Shown here: positions 11,901 to 24,900 of the stretch, piece by piece
How positions within the stretch are numbered: position 1 is the first letter of the stretch
Layout: every line of letters starts with the position of its first letter
Source: Centroberyx gerrardi
Taxonomy: Eukaryota > Chordata > Actinopteri > Beryciformes > Berycidae
NCBI RefSeq assembly: GCF_048128805.1
Contig: NC_136012.1
Span: 6,751,621 to 6,815,620, forward strand
Reading direction: 5' to 3'
DNA length: 64,000 bases
Program-made: the position numbers and the translations under genes
Notes under the pieces: generated by a model
What the model was told of the DNA's origin: nothing
What the model saw: only the letters and a program-made list of their open reading frames with translations
Databases searched by the model: none

Positions 11901-14612
11901 GCGAACAATACATACTTACCTGGCAAACGTCTTGGCTAGAGGCATCTAGAGCCAAACTATTGTTCACAGGACGCTGTAGCCATTTGCACATGGGGCTCTG
12001 CTGTGGGAAAAGGCTATCGCTGCATTTCAGGTGCATTACAATCACTGCTTGGAGTTGATCTCCAGCTTCACTGCTGCACATAATGCTTTGATGTGATGAA
12101 GCATTTCAGTGGGTAAATGGTCACAAAAGCTACCTCACGTATGTGGTGCCAAGCTCCGGTTTTGTCCACAGGAGGCAAACTGTCTCCATATGGGCTCCTC
12201 GACCGTGGGAACAGCTATCAGTGCATTCCAGATAATCTCTTAAACCCGATACAAAATGCATATGCTGCTTTATAAAGCCGGCCCTCCACTGCAGGGATTT
12301 TGTAGGGGAAGGTTTTGGCAACAGCAAGTGTTATATTAATATTAAATTACACCACCCCCTTCAGGCCAAATGGGATAAGGTAATAGATACCTAGATATGC
12401 TCTACTGAGCGTTCTGGTTTGTGTTTCATGGCTCTGTCTTGACATATTGATGGGTGGAAACACACCAAAAAACACTCACAACACATACATAAACAGACAC
12501 GTGGAATACAATATATCTTCATGGATGCAGGACGTAAAAATCCAAAAGATCAAAATTGAAGTTACATTGTTTCAACATGACAGCGATGATAGGTGATAGG
12601 CCGATTCTGTGTGTCTGGCTTTCTGCTGTTGCAAAACTGAACTCCCACCTGATGCTGTAGTCTATTTGATCCTCCTCTTGGCACTTCTGCCGGTTTACCA
12701 CTTACTCTAATGGATTTTACTGAGGAGATCTGTGTTTCACATTGTGCTACACTATACCCTCTGGATTATGCTGTGCTTCTTTTCTGATGCTCTATTAACC
12801 CTGTGTCTTGGTGGAGGGCAAAAGGCACTCTGGTAGCGATGCAGCGACTTGCTCAAGAACACTTCAGCAGGGCAGACGTTTGGAGGAAAGCCAAACCTGC
12901 AGCCTCTCTAACCACTAGACCACCCTGCTGACTGTTGTGCTGACCAGGGTGATTTACCTTCTATTCATGCAAGGCATGAGTAGAAAATGTTTGGAGCATG
13001 TTTTGAGCAGTTTACTCAAATTCTGGAGTGTTTATTGTTTCAGTTCAGTTCGTTTTGGCAGGTGAGAACAATGCCGAACCGACTACAGGAAACGACCCAA
13101 AACACAAGGTTTTATGGGTATTAGGAGACGGATGTTGACATGTGATAGCCAGCAGTTTCTCATGCTTGCACAGCCTAGCAAAACAAAATGAATTGAGGGC
13201 AAACTGCAGTCTGGACTGATGCTCATATTCAGCTATTTCTTGTGTTCATAACTGGAAAGTAAATTACAGCAAAGAACACAGACAAGTCCATCATGCTTAG
13301 ATAAAGTTTCCGCTTAGATAAACTTTTCCGCTCTTGTTCAAACCAAAGAAAACAAACTGTATTGATCACACCCAGATACCCCCAGTGGTGCCCAATCTAT
13401 TGTGTCATATCAGCTCCTGCCAATATGACATGTAACTACCAAATAATAGAAAAAAAACATGAACCAAAAGTGTCTTAGTAAGATGCCGGACCAGCTTCAG
13501 ACAAGCTTCAGTGTGCCTTGGAATTGATTCTGAAAATGTCTGGAACTTTATTGGTGGGATGCAACACCATTCGTTAAGGTAAAAGAGCAAGGCACTAACA
13601 CCGCCAGGGTTAGACCTTCAGTTCCCATTGGGGAAACCCACACTTAAAATATATGCAGTCATGGTACTGTAAGACACTTTGGATAAATGTGACGAACCAA
13701 ATGATATATGTTTGCAGTTTTATTGATGGTAGTGGAAAAACGCTATGTCCAGAATCTCCCATATGTGTTCAATTGGGTTGGGATATCTGCATCCTGGGAA
13801 TGTTGTGTGTTTTACAACTCCAGCTTGCTCACTGCAGGATAGCAGACTCTACCATAGCACACTGTGCTGATTCCTGTTGTTGGAAGTCCTGGCTACCTCT
13901 CATAGGGCAGTCTATCAAGTCCTATCAGCCGCTGCCAGTAGAAAGTGTGTTTTGCTGTAGACGGTGTTCCATTGTTGGACGACATGTTTGGCTCTGGGAT
14001 CCACTGTTCTATACTGTACTTGGCAATCAGTGTGGCTGTTGGGGCGATGTCTGCTGTGAAGTGCTCATACCGCAAGACTGCTGGAACCAAGAACCAAGGA
14101 AGGTTTTTGAATAGTGTTTCTTTCTTTTTCATGTTGTTGTCTATTTTGATACAAGTTGGTCTGAATATGTACCTGGGTCATCAGATTAGGGCTGCAGCTA
14201 TCGATTATTTTAGTAATCGAGTATTCTACCGATTATTCCATCGATTAATCGAGTAATCGGATAAGAAATACTTTTGCTTTATTAAAGAGCAATAGTAAAT
14301 ATACAAAAGAGAAAAGCTGTCCGCACGAAGCTGTCCATACGACACTGTGATTTACTGAAAACGAGGTGAAATAATAATTATTATTGATATTTATTACTAG
14401 GCCTAAATATCATACAAGTTCATAAGACTGGCTAATGTACATTTATTTACTATGTTGAAGGGTTGCCCTACACCTGCTGACCCTACTCACTGCAATCAAA
14501 CTAAACTGAATATACCTGCTGTATTGGACTGGTGCATTTTAGGCTCCAATTGCTACTTACACCACCTGATATTTTGCTTTCTGGGGTATTTTATGCATCA
14601 CTGTGAGGGGAG

Positions 14613-14664
<52 letters not shown>

Positions 14665-15916
14665 TATGTGTGTGACTATCATAATAATAACATGAATGAA
14701 GCTCAGGCTTTCACAAATTGACTGCAGCATTTTATTTTCTGTGGTTATTTTCTTGAGCAAAACTTAGCTAACTTAGGGACATCATAACTAGCCACCATAT
14801 TGATTTACGTTCTTAACTAGCCATTACATATAGCCATAATTAACGTGCATTCTTTACTAGCCTTCATCTCATCCCGTTTTAATATTAAGTGCTGACTCCG
14901 CCCACCCGGCCAGTTTCGGCGTACGCCGGTAGCAATTACAAGTGGACCCTATCCTACAGTCCCTGCTCTCAGCGGAGGGAAGGAGCTACGCTGTGTGTGG
15001 GAAGCGCTGTGACCGTCAGACCTCTCTGGATTAGACAAGCAAGTAGAGAAAACCGGCATCAGCCGAACCAATTTATTGCCAAATGCTTTGGGATTCAACA
15101 CATTAACATTGCTTCCCATGGTCAGAAAAAGTCGGCAGATTTGTCGCTAGTCGCTTTTGAGAAATAAAGTCGCCAGGGGGGTCTGAAAAGTCGCTAAGTC
15201 TAGCGACAAAGTCACCAAGTTGGCAACACTGGATCCGAAACTTTGGACACTTTCTGTCGTTTTCTCTGGCCTGTCTCTTCTCTTCGCCCCTCGCTATTTT
15301 CTCTCTCTTTCTCCAGCGCGTTGTGCAACAGTAATAATCATCCGTGCGAAACACTGAGTGTGTATATAGTTATATGGATTAAACGAAGCTTCGATGCAAA
15401 GAATTTGCATCGATGATTTTTAGTAATCGAGTTACTCGAGTTTCTCGAGGAATCGTTTCAGCCCTACATCAGATGATTCGACTTTACGATGTGACTTTGA
15501 TGTAGATGACAACTCCGAATCAGCAACTGTGGAGGTTTTATCATAATTGGAACACCCTCTTTTAGAATCGACCAATCATGGTTCATGTTTGTTGATATCA
15601 TTCCTGCCACTCCACTTGTATTTGTATTTGTATACTTTATTATCCCCGTGGGGAAATTTGTCCTCTGCATTTGACCCATCCTATACACACTAGTACTAGG
15701 AGCAGTGGGCAGCCGCAGTACAGCGCCCGGGGACCAACTCCAGTTCTTTTGCCAGTGCCTTGGTCAGGGGCACTGACAGGAGTTAACCCTAACATACATG
15801 TCTTTTGATGGTGGGAGGAAACCGGAGCACCCGGTGGAAACCCACACAAACACGGGGAGAACATGCAAACTCCACACAGAAAGGACCTGGGACAGACCGG
15901 GGTTCGAACCCAGGAC

Positions 15917-15969
<53 letters not shown>

Positions 15970-18900
15970 CCTCTGCCTGGCACATGGTGAGGTTTTAAGA
16001 CTCTGAAGGAATCAGCAGGGCTCAAAGGTTGACTGAGGTCAGAGCCCCCTGTCACCCCTCCTTCCATCTTTCCATCCGTCATTCCTTCCATCTATCTTTT
16101 TTCCTTGGTTTGAAAGGTTACATGGCCCCCTATGCAATGAGTAAGACCCCCCCCCTAACACACACACACACACACACACACTAATGTTAGCCAGCTCCAC
16201 TTTCTTCACCTTTCTCTTTCTCACTTTCTTTATTCTAATGATACAGTAACATTGCGACACCCATGGAACAAAGAGACCCAACAACACGTGAGCACCGACT
16301 GCTGCTTCAAATAGCTTCCAATCCTATCCACCCTCCACCCCCCGTTACTCTTTTATCTCAGTAACTGGTCCTGTTTACTTTCTCTAACAGTTATAACAGC
16401 CTGACGGAGGTGGAGGGATCAGAATTCAGGTCACTACGGCAACTGGAGATGCTCATGTTGCACGGCAACGACATCAGCACAGTTCACTCTGGGGCCTTCT
16501 ACAGCCTGAGATCACTACAGGTAGAGTGTATGTGTGTGTGTGTGTGTGTGTTTGTCCAGAAGATAAAGATGTGCTACAACAATTATTCAAATTTTGAAGT
16601 TTGAAGTTTGAAGTTTTACCCAATTCTAGGATATAATCACATTTGAACATATCTCATAGATCCTAGATTTGGATTGAATCCAGAGTTTTTCGCATATATG
16701 CCTTATCTTTTTTATATTATGACCACTTTTCGTCCAGATCTTGAAGCTGAGTTACAACAAGCTAACGTCGGTGAACCCCGGTCTGTTCGAGGGTCTGGTG
16801 AGTCTGATCCGTCTCCATCTGGACCACAACCTCATCCACTTCATAGAGCCCTACTCCTTCTCCGGCCTCACCTCCCTGAAGCTCCTGCAGCTGGAGGGGA
16901 ACGTCCTCAAGGAGATCCACCCTCACACCTTCATAACGGTGTCAGTGCTGGGAGCCTTCTGGACGTCTGGACTCAGGTAAGGACTCTCGAGAGTGTGGAG
17001 GTTTCTTATATGTTTAAGAGTGTTGGACTAGTCTTGATTCCTGGACCTGTTTCTTTCTGTGTGGGGTTTGTATGTTCTGCTCATAGTGCCCATAGTGTGA
17101 GTGGTTGTCTGTCTATCTGTGTTATCCCACTGTCTCCCTGCGTTGGAGTGAGCAGGTAAAGAAAATGATTGAATATTTTTTCTCTCAGACACCTACACCT
17201 ATCAGACAACCTGTTGGAGCAGCTCCCTGCTGCAGCGCTGCAGACGGCTCCCAGGCTGGAGCTGCTGTCTCTTCATGGTAATCCCTGGACCTGCGACTGT
17301 CAACTCCACTGGCTGGTAGAGTGGAGCTCCAGCCATGAAGGTAAGGACATAACTCTCTGGATGAGTTCTTAATTTCTTACTTTATTACCTTCAAACTTTA
17401 GAATAATTGACATGTTTGATTTAAATACTGCGCTTCCATGGTGCCATAAAGCAGCATCTGAAGAGGATGTACCTCAGAGGGAGGATTAAAGCTCAATGCA
17501 GAAACTTGTATTTTCAAAAGAAACAGGCTGCACTCAATAGCAAAGATATTTTAATAATATTTTATTCATAGCGGACAAATCAATCAGCCATCAATGTCAC
17601 TGATGAAGGACGGAGGATCAAAGGAGGACTGAAGGCCAGAGGGCCGATGCACTGACAACATTTTGTCCGTCATAAATATTGCTAAAATATCCTCAGTGTT
17701 GAGTGAGACTCAGAAATAAGACTGCGTAGAGGTTAGCATGGTGTTTTCATCAAATATAGCAGTTTTTGTGGGGAGAGGGGAATGTTTAAATCTGTACAGA
17801 ATCTCTTGTAATGCTGCTGTAGTGGAAAAATATGTGGAGTATCATTGAGATTTGTTAACACCTGTCAAGGCAAGAACCACATGTCAAATTCTCAAATCCT
17901 GTAAAGGAATACTCTAAACTAATCCTCTAATGTTATACTAAGACTCTTATTCAACATCTCTGTCTTTCATTTCTTTTTCTCTACCCTTCTTTCTCACCTT
18001 TAACTTCTCGTTACACATATGCTTTCAAACTAAAATCATTTGTCGCTGGTTTGTTATGTTTTTGCTTATCATCTATAACCAGTCCCATATGTTAGCTGTT
18101 TGTCTCAGCAGAACAGTTGATAATACATCATTATGTTTATGGCCTGCTTCCTCTGAAAATAGGAGGCTATGAAAGCCAGAAATGTATTATTGGATACATG
18201 AACTTCCACTGAACTCAAACTCAGGAATAGATGATTTATTTTTATCCACATTTTTTTCACTCTTATTATCCCATCTCCCTGTTTTCTCATTGTGTTTTAT
18301 GTTGAAATATGTGAATTTTTTACTCTAAAGTAGATTGTGACTCTGATATTCACTTAGCTCTCGCTACCTCTTGCTGCTCTCCCTCTTTCTCTCCCTCCCT
18401 CCCTCCCTCCCCCATTTCTGTCTCTCCTCCACCTCTGTCTCCTCCTCCCATCCTTTATCTTTCCATCCCTCCCTCTACTTCCTCCAACCCTCCCCCCCTC
18501 TTTCCCTCCTCCATCCCCCTGGCTTCTTTCTTCTTTCTCTCCCTCTCTCTTCTCCTCTTTCCCTCCAATTCCCCTGCCTGTTTCCATCCCTCCCTCTCCC
18601 GCTCTTTCTCTCCTCTCGCCTCTTTCTCTCTCAACCCCCCACCCTTCCTTTTGTCTCCCTCTTACTCCCAGGGGTAATAAAATGTAAGAAGGAGCGTGAC
18701 TCAGCCTCCAGTGAGACTTGCCCCCAATGCTCTTCTCCTCAAGCCCTGAACGGGAGCCTCTTTCTGGGGTTGACTCCCGACAAGCTTACCTGCGAGCGGC
18801 CGGCTCTCCGCTCCCCTCTCAAACAGTGGGACAGCCCGCTGTGGGCCGAATCCGACGCAGAGCCTGATCTCCCGTACACCCGTGATCTCGAAAGACCTTT

Positions 18901-21900
18901 AGGCCATCTGACCTTCGTTCTCTCCGACAGTCACGGCAATAGTGCCCACGTGGCGTGTGACGTGCGCCGGCCTGGCGACAGTTCACCGATGACTTGGACA
19001 GAGAGTCCGCACTCACCCGGAGAGATATCCGTGAACGTGTCACTGGTGACCGTCCTCGAGTGCGAGATTGATCGGGAGACGTTGCAAAATCTATGGCGAT
19101 TGGTTGCTTATTACTATGAAAGCCCTGCTATCTTAGAGAGAGGCCAACAGAGGGGAAACACAACCGGAGCAACCTATCAATATGCCCAAGCCGTCAATGA
19201 AAATTCCCCGTACTTCACCGACTTAAAGGGTTATTTGGTGGCAGAACCCTCGTGGCTGCTTCAACCCAAAGTCACTTTACAGCTCAATAGACGTCAGACG
19301 ACAACCAAGAAACTTGTGATGGATTTTACTACTTTAGTCTCCAAGCAGATCAACAACCGTGGAGGGCAGGACGACGACAACAATGACATCTCTTCGTCCT
19401 GGGCGCTGATTCACCGAGGGACAGTGCGGCGGGTTCAGTCCGCTCTTGAGGGTTCAAAGGTCCTCTTGGAATGCGACGTCGTCACTTCAGGTTCAGAGGT
19501 AAAAGTGGAGTGGATGCTGCCAGATCTGTCCATTGTCGAAGGTGCGACTGATAAAATCGAGATTTCTGAGAGAGGGGAACTTGTGATTCTGAACACCACG
19601 CTGTCTGACTCAGGCCTCTACCACTGTATGGTCAGAACCAAAGCCGGCGTGGACTTGGTGCCTGTGAGGCTCACCGTCAAAGAGCGCTCACTCAGCCCCA
19701 CTGCTTTCAACGGTCAAAAGATGACAGTTGAGAAGGGACGCTCGCTCTCTCTCCCTTGTGAAGTGACCTCGGCTCAGCCCAGCCAAACTATCTGGTACCT
19801 GCCCAAAAATCAGATTCTTCTCCCCACGCAACAGACCAGAAGGGCACAAGTGATGGAAAATGGGACTTTGGTGGTAAAGAAGCTGACAGAAGAAGACGCG
19901 GGGGAATACAGCTGCTTGGTCTCAAATCTATTCGGGGTCGACATGCTGTCACACATCGTGGAAGTCTCAGGAGAGAAGGAATCTGATACCAAAGTACAGA
20001 CAGAGATAGAACATAAGATCTTAATGGCTGGCGGGGAGGAAGGAGAGGGATCAGGGGGAGACTACCAGGAAATCAAACGCCCTTTTGCTACGCAGTCACC
20101 TAAGAGGGTAGGAACACAGCAGAGGAACTCTGGTGGGTTTATGAAAGGGAAAAGACTCAAAGATTCAAAGAGAAAACCTAATAAATCTGTTAAGGAATTA
20201 GATCCAAGTCGCTGGGCAGAGATATTGGCTAAAGCTAACGCTAAAGCAAACACTGCTGTGCCCATATTGCAATCTCTACCAGAGCCTAGCACTAAAATGG
20301 CAACTACTGTGATGGCTAGTACTCCCAAACCTACCACTACAACTACCACTACTACTACTACCACTACCGATTATACTACTACCCCTGATGTTACCACAGA
20401 GCCAATAAATTTAACCATCAACACAAGAGCTAAATCCCATTCAACAGAGAAAGAAAAGGATAAAGATGAGGAATCTGATATATCGGAAAATCAGCGAGAG
20501 GTTTTACGACCCCCTCTTGGAAAACCAGTTCAGCCTCCCAGAAGCAAGGAACCATCCGTACACCGTGGTGAGGGTATCGCAGAAAAATCAGACTCCATCA
20601 CAGATCCTCCTGCCACCCAAACTTCTCAGCCAATCAAACAGTCGGAACATAAGCACACAGGGGAGGGGAGAGGAAACTCCCACCTTTCTCCTGGTCGGCC
20701 CAACAGGAGGAGGCCGCCTTACAGACGCAGAAGACCGCCGATGAGAAGAGTCCACCCGCACTTGAACCCCTTCCACCCTTCATCGAACAAGCCCCAAACG
20801 ACCCTCCCCCAACCCACCACCACTACCACTCCAACAACAACAACCACAACAACAACCATGCCACCAACAACAACCACAACTACCACAACAGCAACTACTA
20901 CTACTACTACTACTACTACAACCACTGCTCCAACCACAGTGGAAAAACATGAAGCTTCAAATGCTGATGATCAAACAGAGGAAGACGGTGGTGATTTAGA
21001 CTATTATGAAGAATATGATGACAAGGATGCAAAGGAAGATTTAAACAGTGAGTCCCTTCATACCACTCATGATTCAGATAGTATTCATACCACAACTACA
21101 TTAGATAGAGAAAATGACTCGAGGGAAATTAGCTCTTCAAGTAGACATAATTTGCCTAATCCGAAGACTATTCCAACTCCGAAGCCAGACAGTGTCCCGT
21201 ATCCGACTGAAATGACTGTTGAGGAGGAGGAGAAAGAATCTGTAAAACCAAACGAAGGCAAGGAGAGAGAGAAGGGAAGATTGAGGGGAGAAGTCGGGAA
21301 ACAACGAGAAAAAGACAAAGAAGAGACTGAAAATTTCAAAGAAGAAAGGGACAGCGAGAGGGAGCGAGAGCCTATAAAAGCAAAGGAAGAGCAAGAAAAG
21401 CAGTCTAGAATAGAGACAGAAGGCAGGGAGAGAGGGAAGGAAAAAGCTAAAAAGGAGGGGGCAACACAGAGCTTCAATACACAGGACAGCATCCAGGTAA
21501 CAACACAGAATAGACCACCACCTCGCACTAGACCTTCACAAGAAGACAAAACACAAGCAATAACTTCCCCTTCCAAAGTCATTCTTTCACACACAGACAG
21601 AGACAGAACAAGAGAAGAAGGCAGGCGGAAAGAAGAAGATGAAAAAGTGGAAAAGCCCAAAGCACAGCCTGAGATCCCCGGTTTCCCCATAATGGACCCA
21701 GTTCACCCCTGGATCCACCAGTACAACCAGAGAAGAGGGCAAACCCCCTCTTCCAGGCCGTCGCACACGGACCAAGATAGAAATGAGAGGAAAGAAAAAG
21801 AAAAAGAGAGAGAAGAAGGCAAAAGGAGAGGAAAACAGGGGGAAGAGAAGCAGGAAAAGTTTTCTCAGCCTCCCCACGTCGCCCCGACCCCCCACCGGCC

Positions 21901-24900
21901 TTCGCACCATCATCAACATCACTACCACCCCCTCTACCCTTCCTGGCCAGATCAAAGGTCATTTCCTCATCCCAGGCAAGGTAATTAAAGCTTCCATGTG
22001 TAGGACATGTGTAAAATGAAATTAAGATAAGGGATAATTAAATATTCCAACAAACAGCTGACAGTGGCAATAGATTGTAGTGTTTACGGCTGTTATCACA
22101 AATCTGACTGTAGTAGTTAGTGTTAGCATTAGGGCGCTTTTAAGGCTCATCCCGAAACCAGATATTTTGTGCCAATATGCAATATCTGTATGCCAAGAAA
22201 TTACAAGAATTCAGTGTTTCCCCCAGAATTTTATTCTTGTCAGGGGTAGAAAAGCCTGGAACAGCATTTAGATCATGGGGCAGTGAAACTCTCCATTGAA
22301 ACCCAGGATAATGAAATTATTTCAGGGTTAGCAGCTCTTTAATGCAGGGTGACTAACCACATCACACCACATTCAATGACAGAGGAAACTCTGGGATAAG
22401 AATGAATGAATGAATGAAAAAACATTATTATAACAATTAAATGAATAAATAATATGTGCAAACAAAGTCAAATTCCATTGCAAGTTTTACAGACTGTTTT
22501 ATGTAGCTGTGGTCAGTGGTATATCTGGCATCCGATATTTCAAGAATAACTAAACCCCAAACCCAAATCTTTGGTGAAGCCTGACATCTAATGGTGAAAA
22601 GTAGGGTACTGAACTGGTAATCTGCTATTAGCTGATCTTTGTGCCAGGTGATGTCACCACCTGTTGTACTCTATAGAGGGTGACATCACCTGGCACAAAG
22701 ACCAGCCAATAGCAGATGACCAGTTAGCATTTGGCATGTACTGAAATGTTTTTGTACACAAAGGTTGCTTTCTGTACCTAGGTCCTGGGTCGTACCCTGT
22801 GCCCACCTACCGACCCTGGCCTCTCCCCCACCTCTGGGCTCAAGGGTCAGGGGTCACCAACCGACCAGGGATCACCGCGGAAACGGTCAAGCCCACACCT
22901 ATCATTCCCGGCTCATCGGGAAACTCCAGATTTGCACCCACCACTCCCCATCCGTCACATCATTACCATCAAAATCATCATGTTGGTGGCGGGAGCAGGA
23001 CCCAAACCATAGATAAACTGTTTCTGTCAAGGCTGAGGAACAGATACAGACAGGTATGATAAGTGGTGGGTGGGTGTGACCAACAGATATTTGGTAATTT
23101 GGTGACCAGAGGCGCTGGCACAGCAGTAGGCACAGTTGTAAAAGGGGTTGTATTAGGAGGAATAAATTATGGATAGGTGAGGTCAATCATGGCCAATCAA
23201 ATTAGCTCCTTTCATTCCCTTTAAAAGCAGTGCGTTCCCCGCCACACTGATGGTGCAAGGTCGCTGCACTTGATATGTGCCGGCATGAAATTAGGGCCCT
23301 ATGATTATGCTTAACTAAAATATTAATGCAGTTGAAATATGTCAAGATTGGCTCTAAAGAGGGCTCCAAGCCACATCAAAGTACAAGTGAAAATTCACCC
23401 AAGGCTTTGAACTTGATCCGTTTGTAACCGATTTTTTATTCATGTTTAAATGTGTCTTTGGACCTATGATCTACACATCTGCTATCAGTATTGGGATTTA
23501 ATGCTGGGTAGAAATGGGTTGATGCTATATTATACTGATGTGTAATTTTGAATTCAGATTCTCGTTTTGATATTTCCAGGCGCAGCTCGACCGCATCGCT
23601 CAGCTCGGGAGGAGAGTGACTCTTCCACTGACAGCCAAACCTCATATAAACCATCACTACCCTCTATCCTTCGTCACACCCAAACCCAGCCTTCCATCCC
23701 CGTACAAACCCCATACACCCAAACCACCAGCACCCACCGCTTCATACACCTACACCCTGAAACCTCCAAAACCTGCTAAACCCTCATCATCATCATTCTC
23801 TGGTTTCTTCCCTACCTCCCTCCCTCGCCCCCACACCACCCCTGGAGTTCTGTATGGAGGTCGGTGGCCTATTGGAGGTAAGTGCACTATTGAAAATATA
23901 TGTATTTTAAATGTGTGGACATTGAAAGTTTATACATTTTAAACAATAAATAGGCCAAGTATTTGTCATTACAATTTTTATTGTTATTACATAAAACAGA
24001 TAGTTCTGATCCTCACTTCTGATTGGCTGAGTCATTGTAAAATACCCGTTAAACACAACCTGATAGCATAACAGCCATGCGCTAGCCAAAAATCACCACT
24101 CATACCGCTACTAATGTGTTGCTTAGCAACCACTTTGTTTAGCTATTATTCAAGAACTATATTGGTTGGTGGAAGAATAACATTTACCTATTATTTAAAG
24201 CTGGGGTAGGCAATTTTTTAGAACCATTTTGGTAATATCTGGTGAAATTTTCTTTACATCCCGACAGCTATCAATAAATCAAATGAGAAAAAAAATCTGG
24301 TCCCTGTGACTAGGTTTTTTCTGCAATAATGTGCAATGTACTCCGTGATGTACTATGTGCTTGGCCTCCGGAAATGCTGCTTGCAGCTGTAATTGTTGTT
24401 GTTGTGGTCTAAATGTGTCCAACTTTGCAGGAGGGCGAATCAGTTCTCGGCGTCCCACCGCCATGCCTCCTTTCCCGGGGCTGTTGGGAGTGGGAGGTGG
24501 TGGGGTGAAGCCCCGTATCACCACGGTAACCGCAGCTAGCGTGTCGGTACTGGCAGAGAGCGATGTGTTCCTGCCCTGTGAAGCCTCAGGAAACCCTGAA
24601 CCCAACATGGCGTGGACCAAAGTCTCCACAGGTAAGAGAGAGAGAGACAGAGACAGAGTAACAGAGATAAAAAGAGCAAAAGTGTGTATGTGTCATCTTT
24701 GTAACAGAGAGGTAGAGAGAGAAAACGAAAAAGAGTTGTTGTTTTTTTTTAGTAAGCATGCATTGGTGTGGATGCATGCATGGGTGGTGCAAAGGTGTGT
24801 ATGTGTGTGTGTGTGTGTACCTGCATTTGTGTGTTATCCTACATGTGGCTGATTTTTAAATCAGCCACATTTTGGAATTAAACGACTCTAAATCCCAGGT

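Larger units (their letters stand above)
11123..16390 (+). other. mxra5 long intron: hAT element and dispersed repeats
   Basis: 5.3 kb with no exon recognised. The part at 11380-11700 is unique. A decayed duplication of about 45 bp occurs at 11990-12035 and 12187-12232. A dispersed repeat is at 12815-12930. A hAT element fills 14187-15466. A LINE/SINE-like segment is at 15618-15918, then (TG)n and a pyrimidine-rich end with (AC)n at 16160-16181. Confidence 0.6.

Noticed and set aside
13653..14114. 153-codon plus-strand frame
   Set aside because: It is Cys/Trp-rich with no family resemblance, lies in repeat-like intron DNA next to a hAT insertion, and has no gene structure.
18371..18671. Upstream extension of the mxra5 giant exon frame (MLLSLFLSLPPSLPHF...)
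   Set aside because: It is the intron's pyrimidine tract. The acceptor CTCCCAG at 18671 restores GVIKCKK, which continues the LRR cap from the previous exon.
21085..21690. 201-codon minus-strand frame
   Set aside because: It is antisense shadow of the E/K/R-rich coding exon of mxra5.
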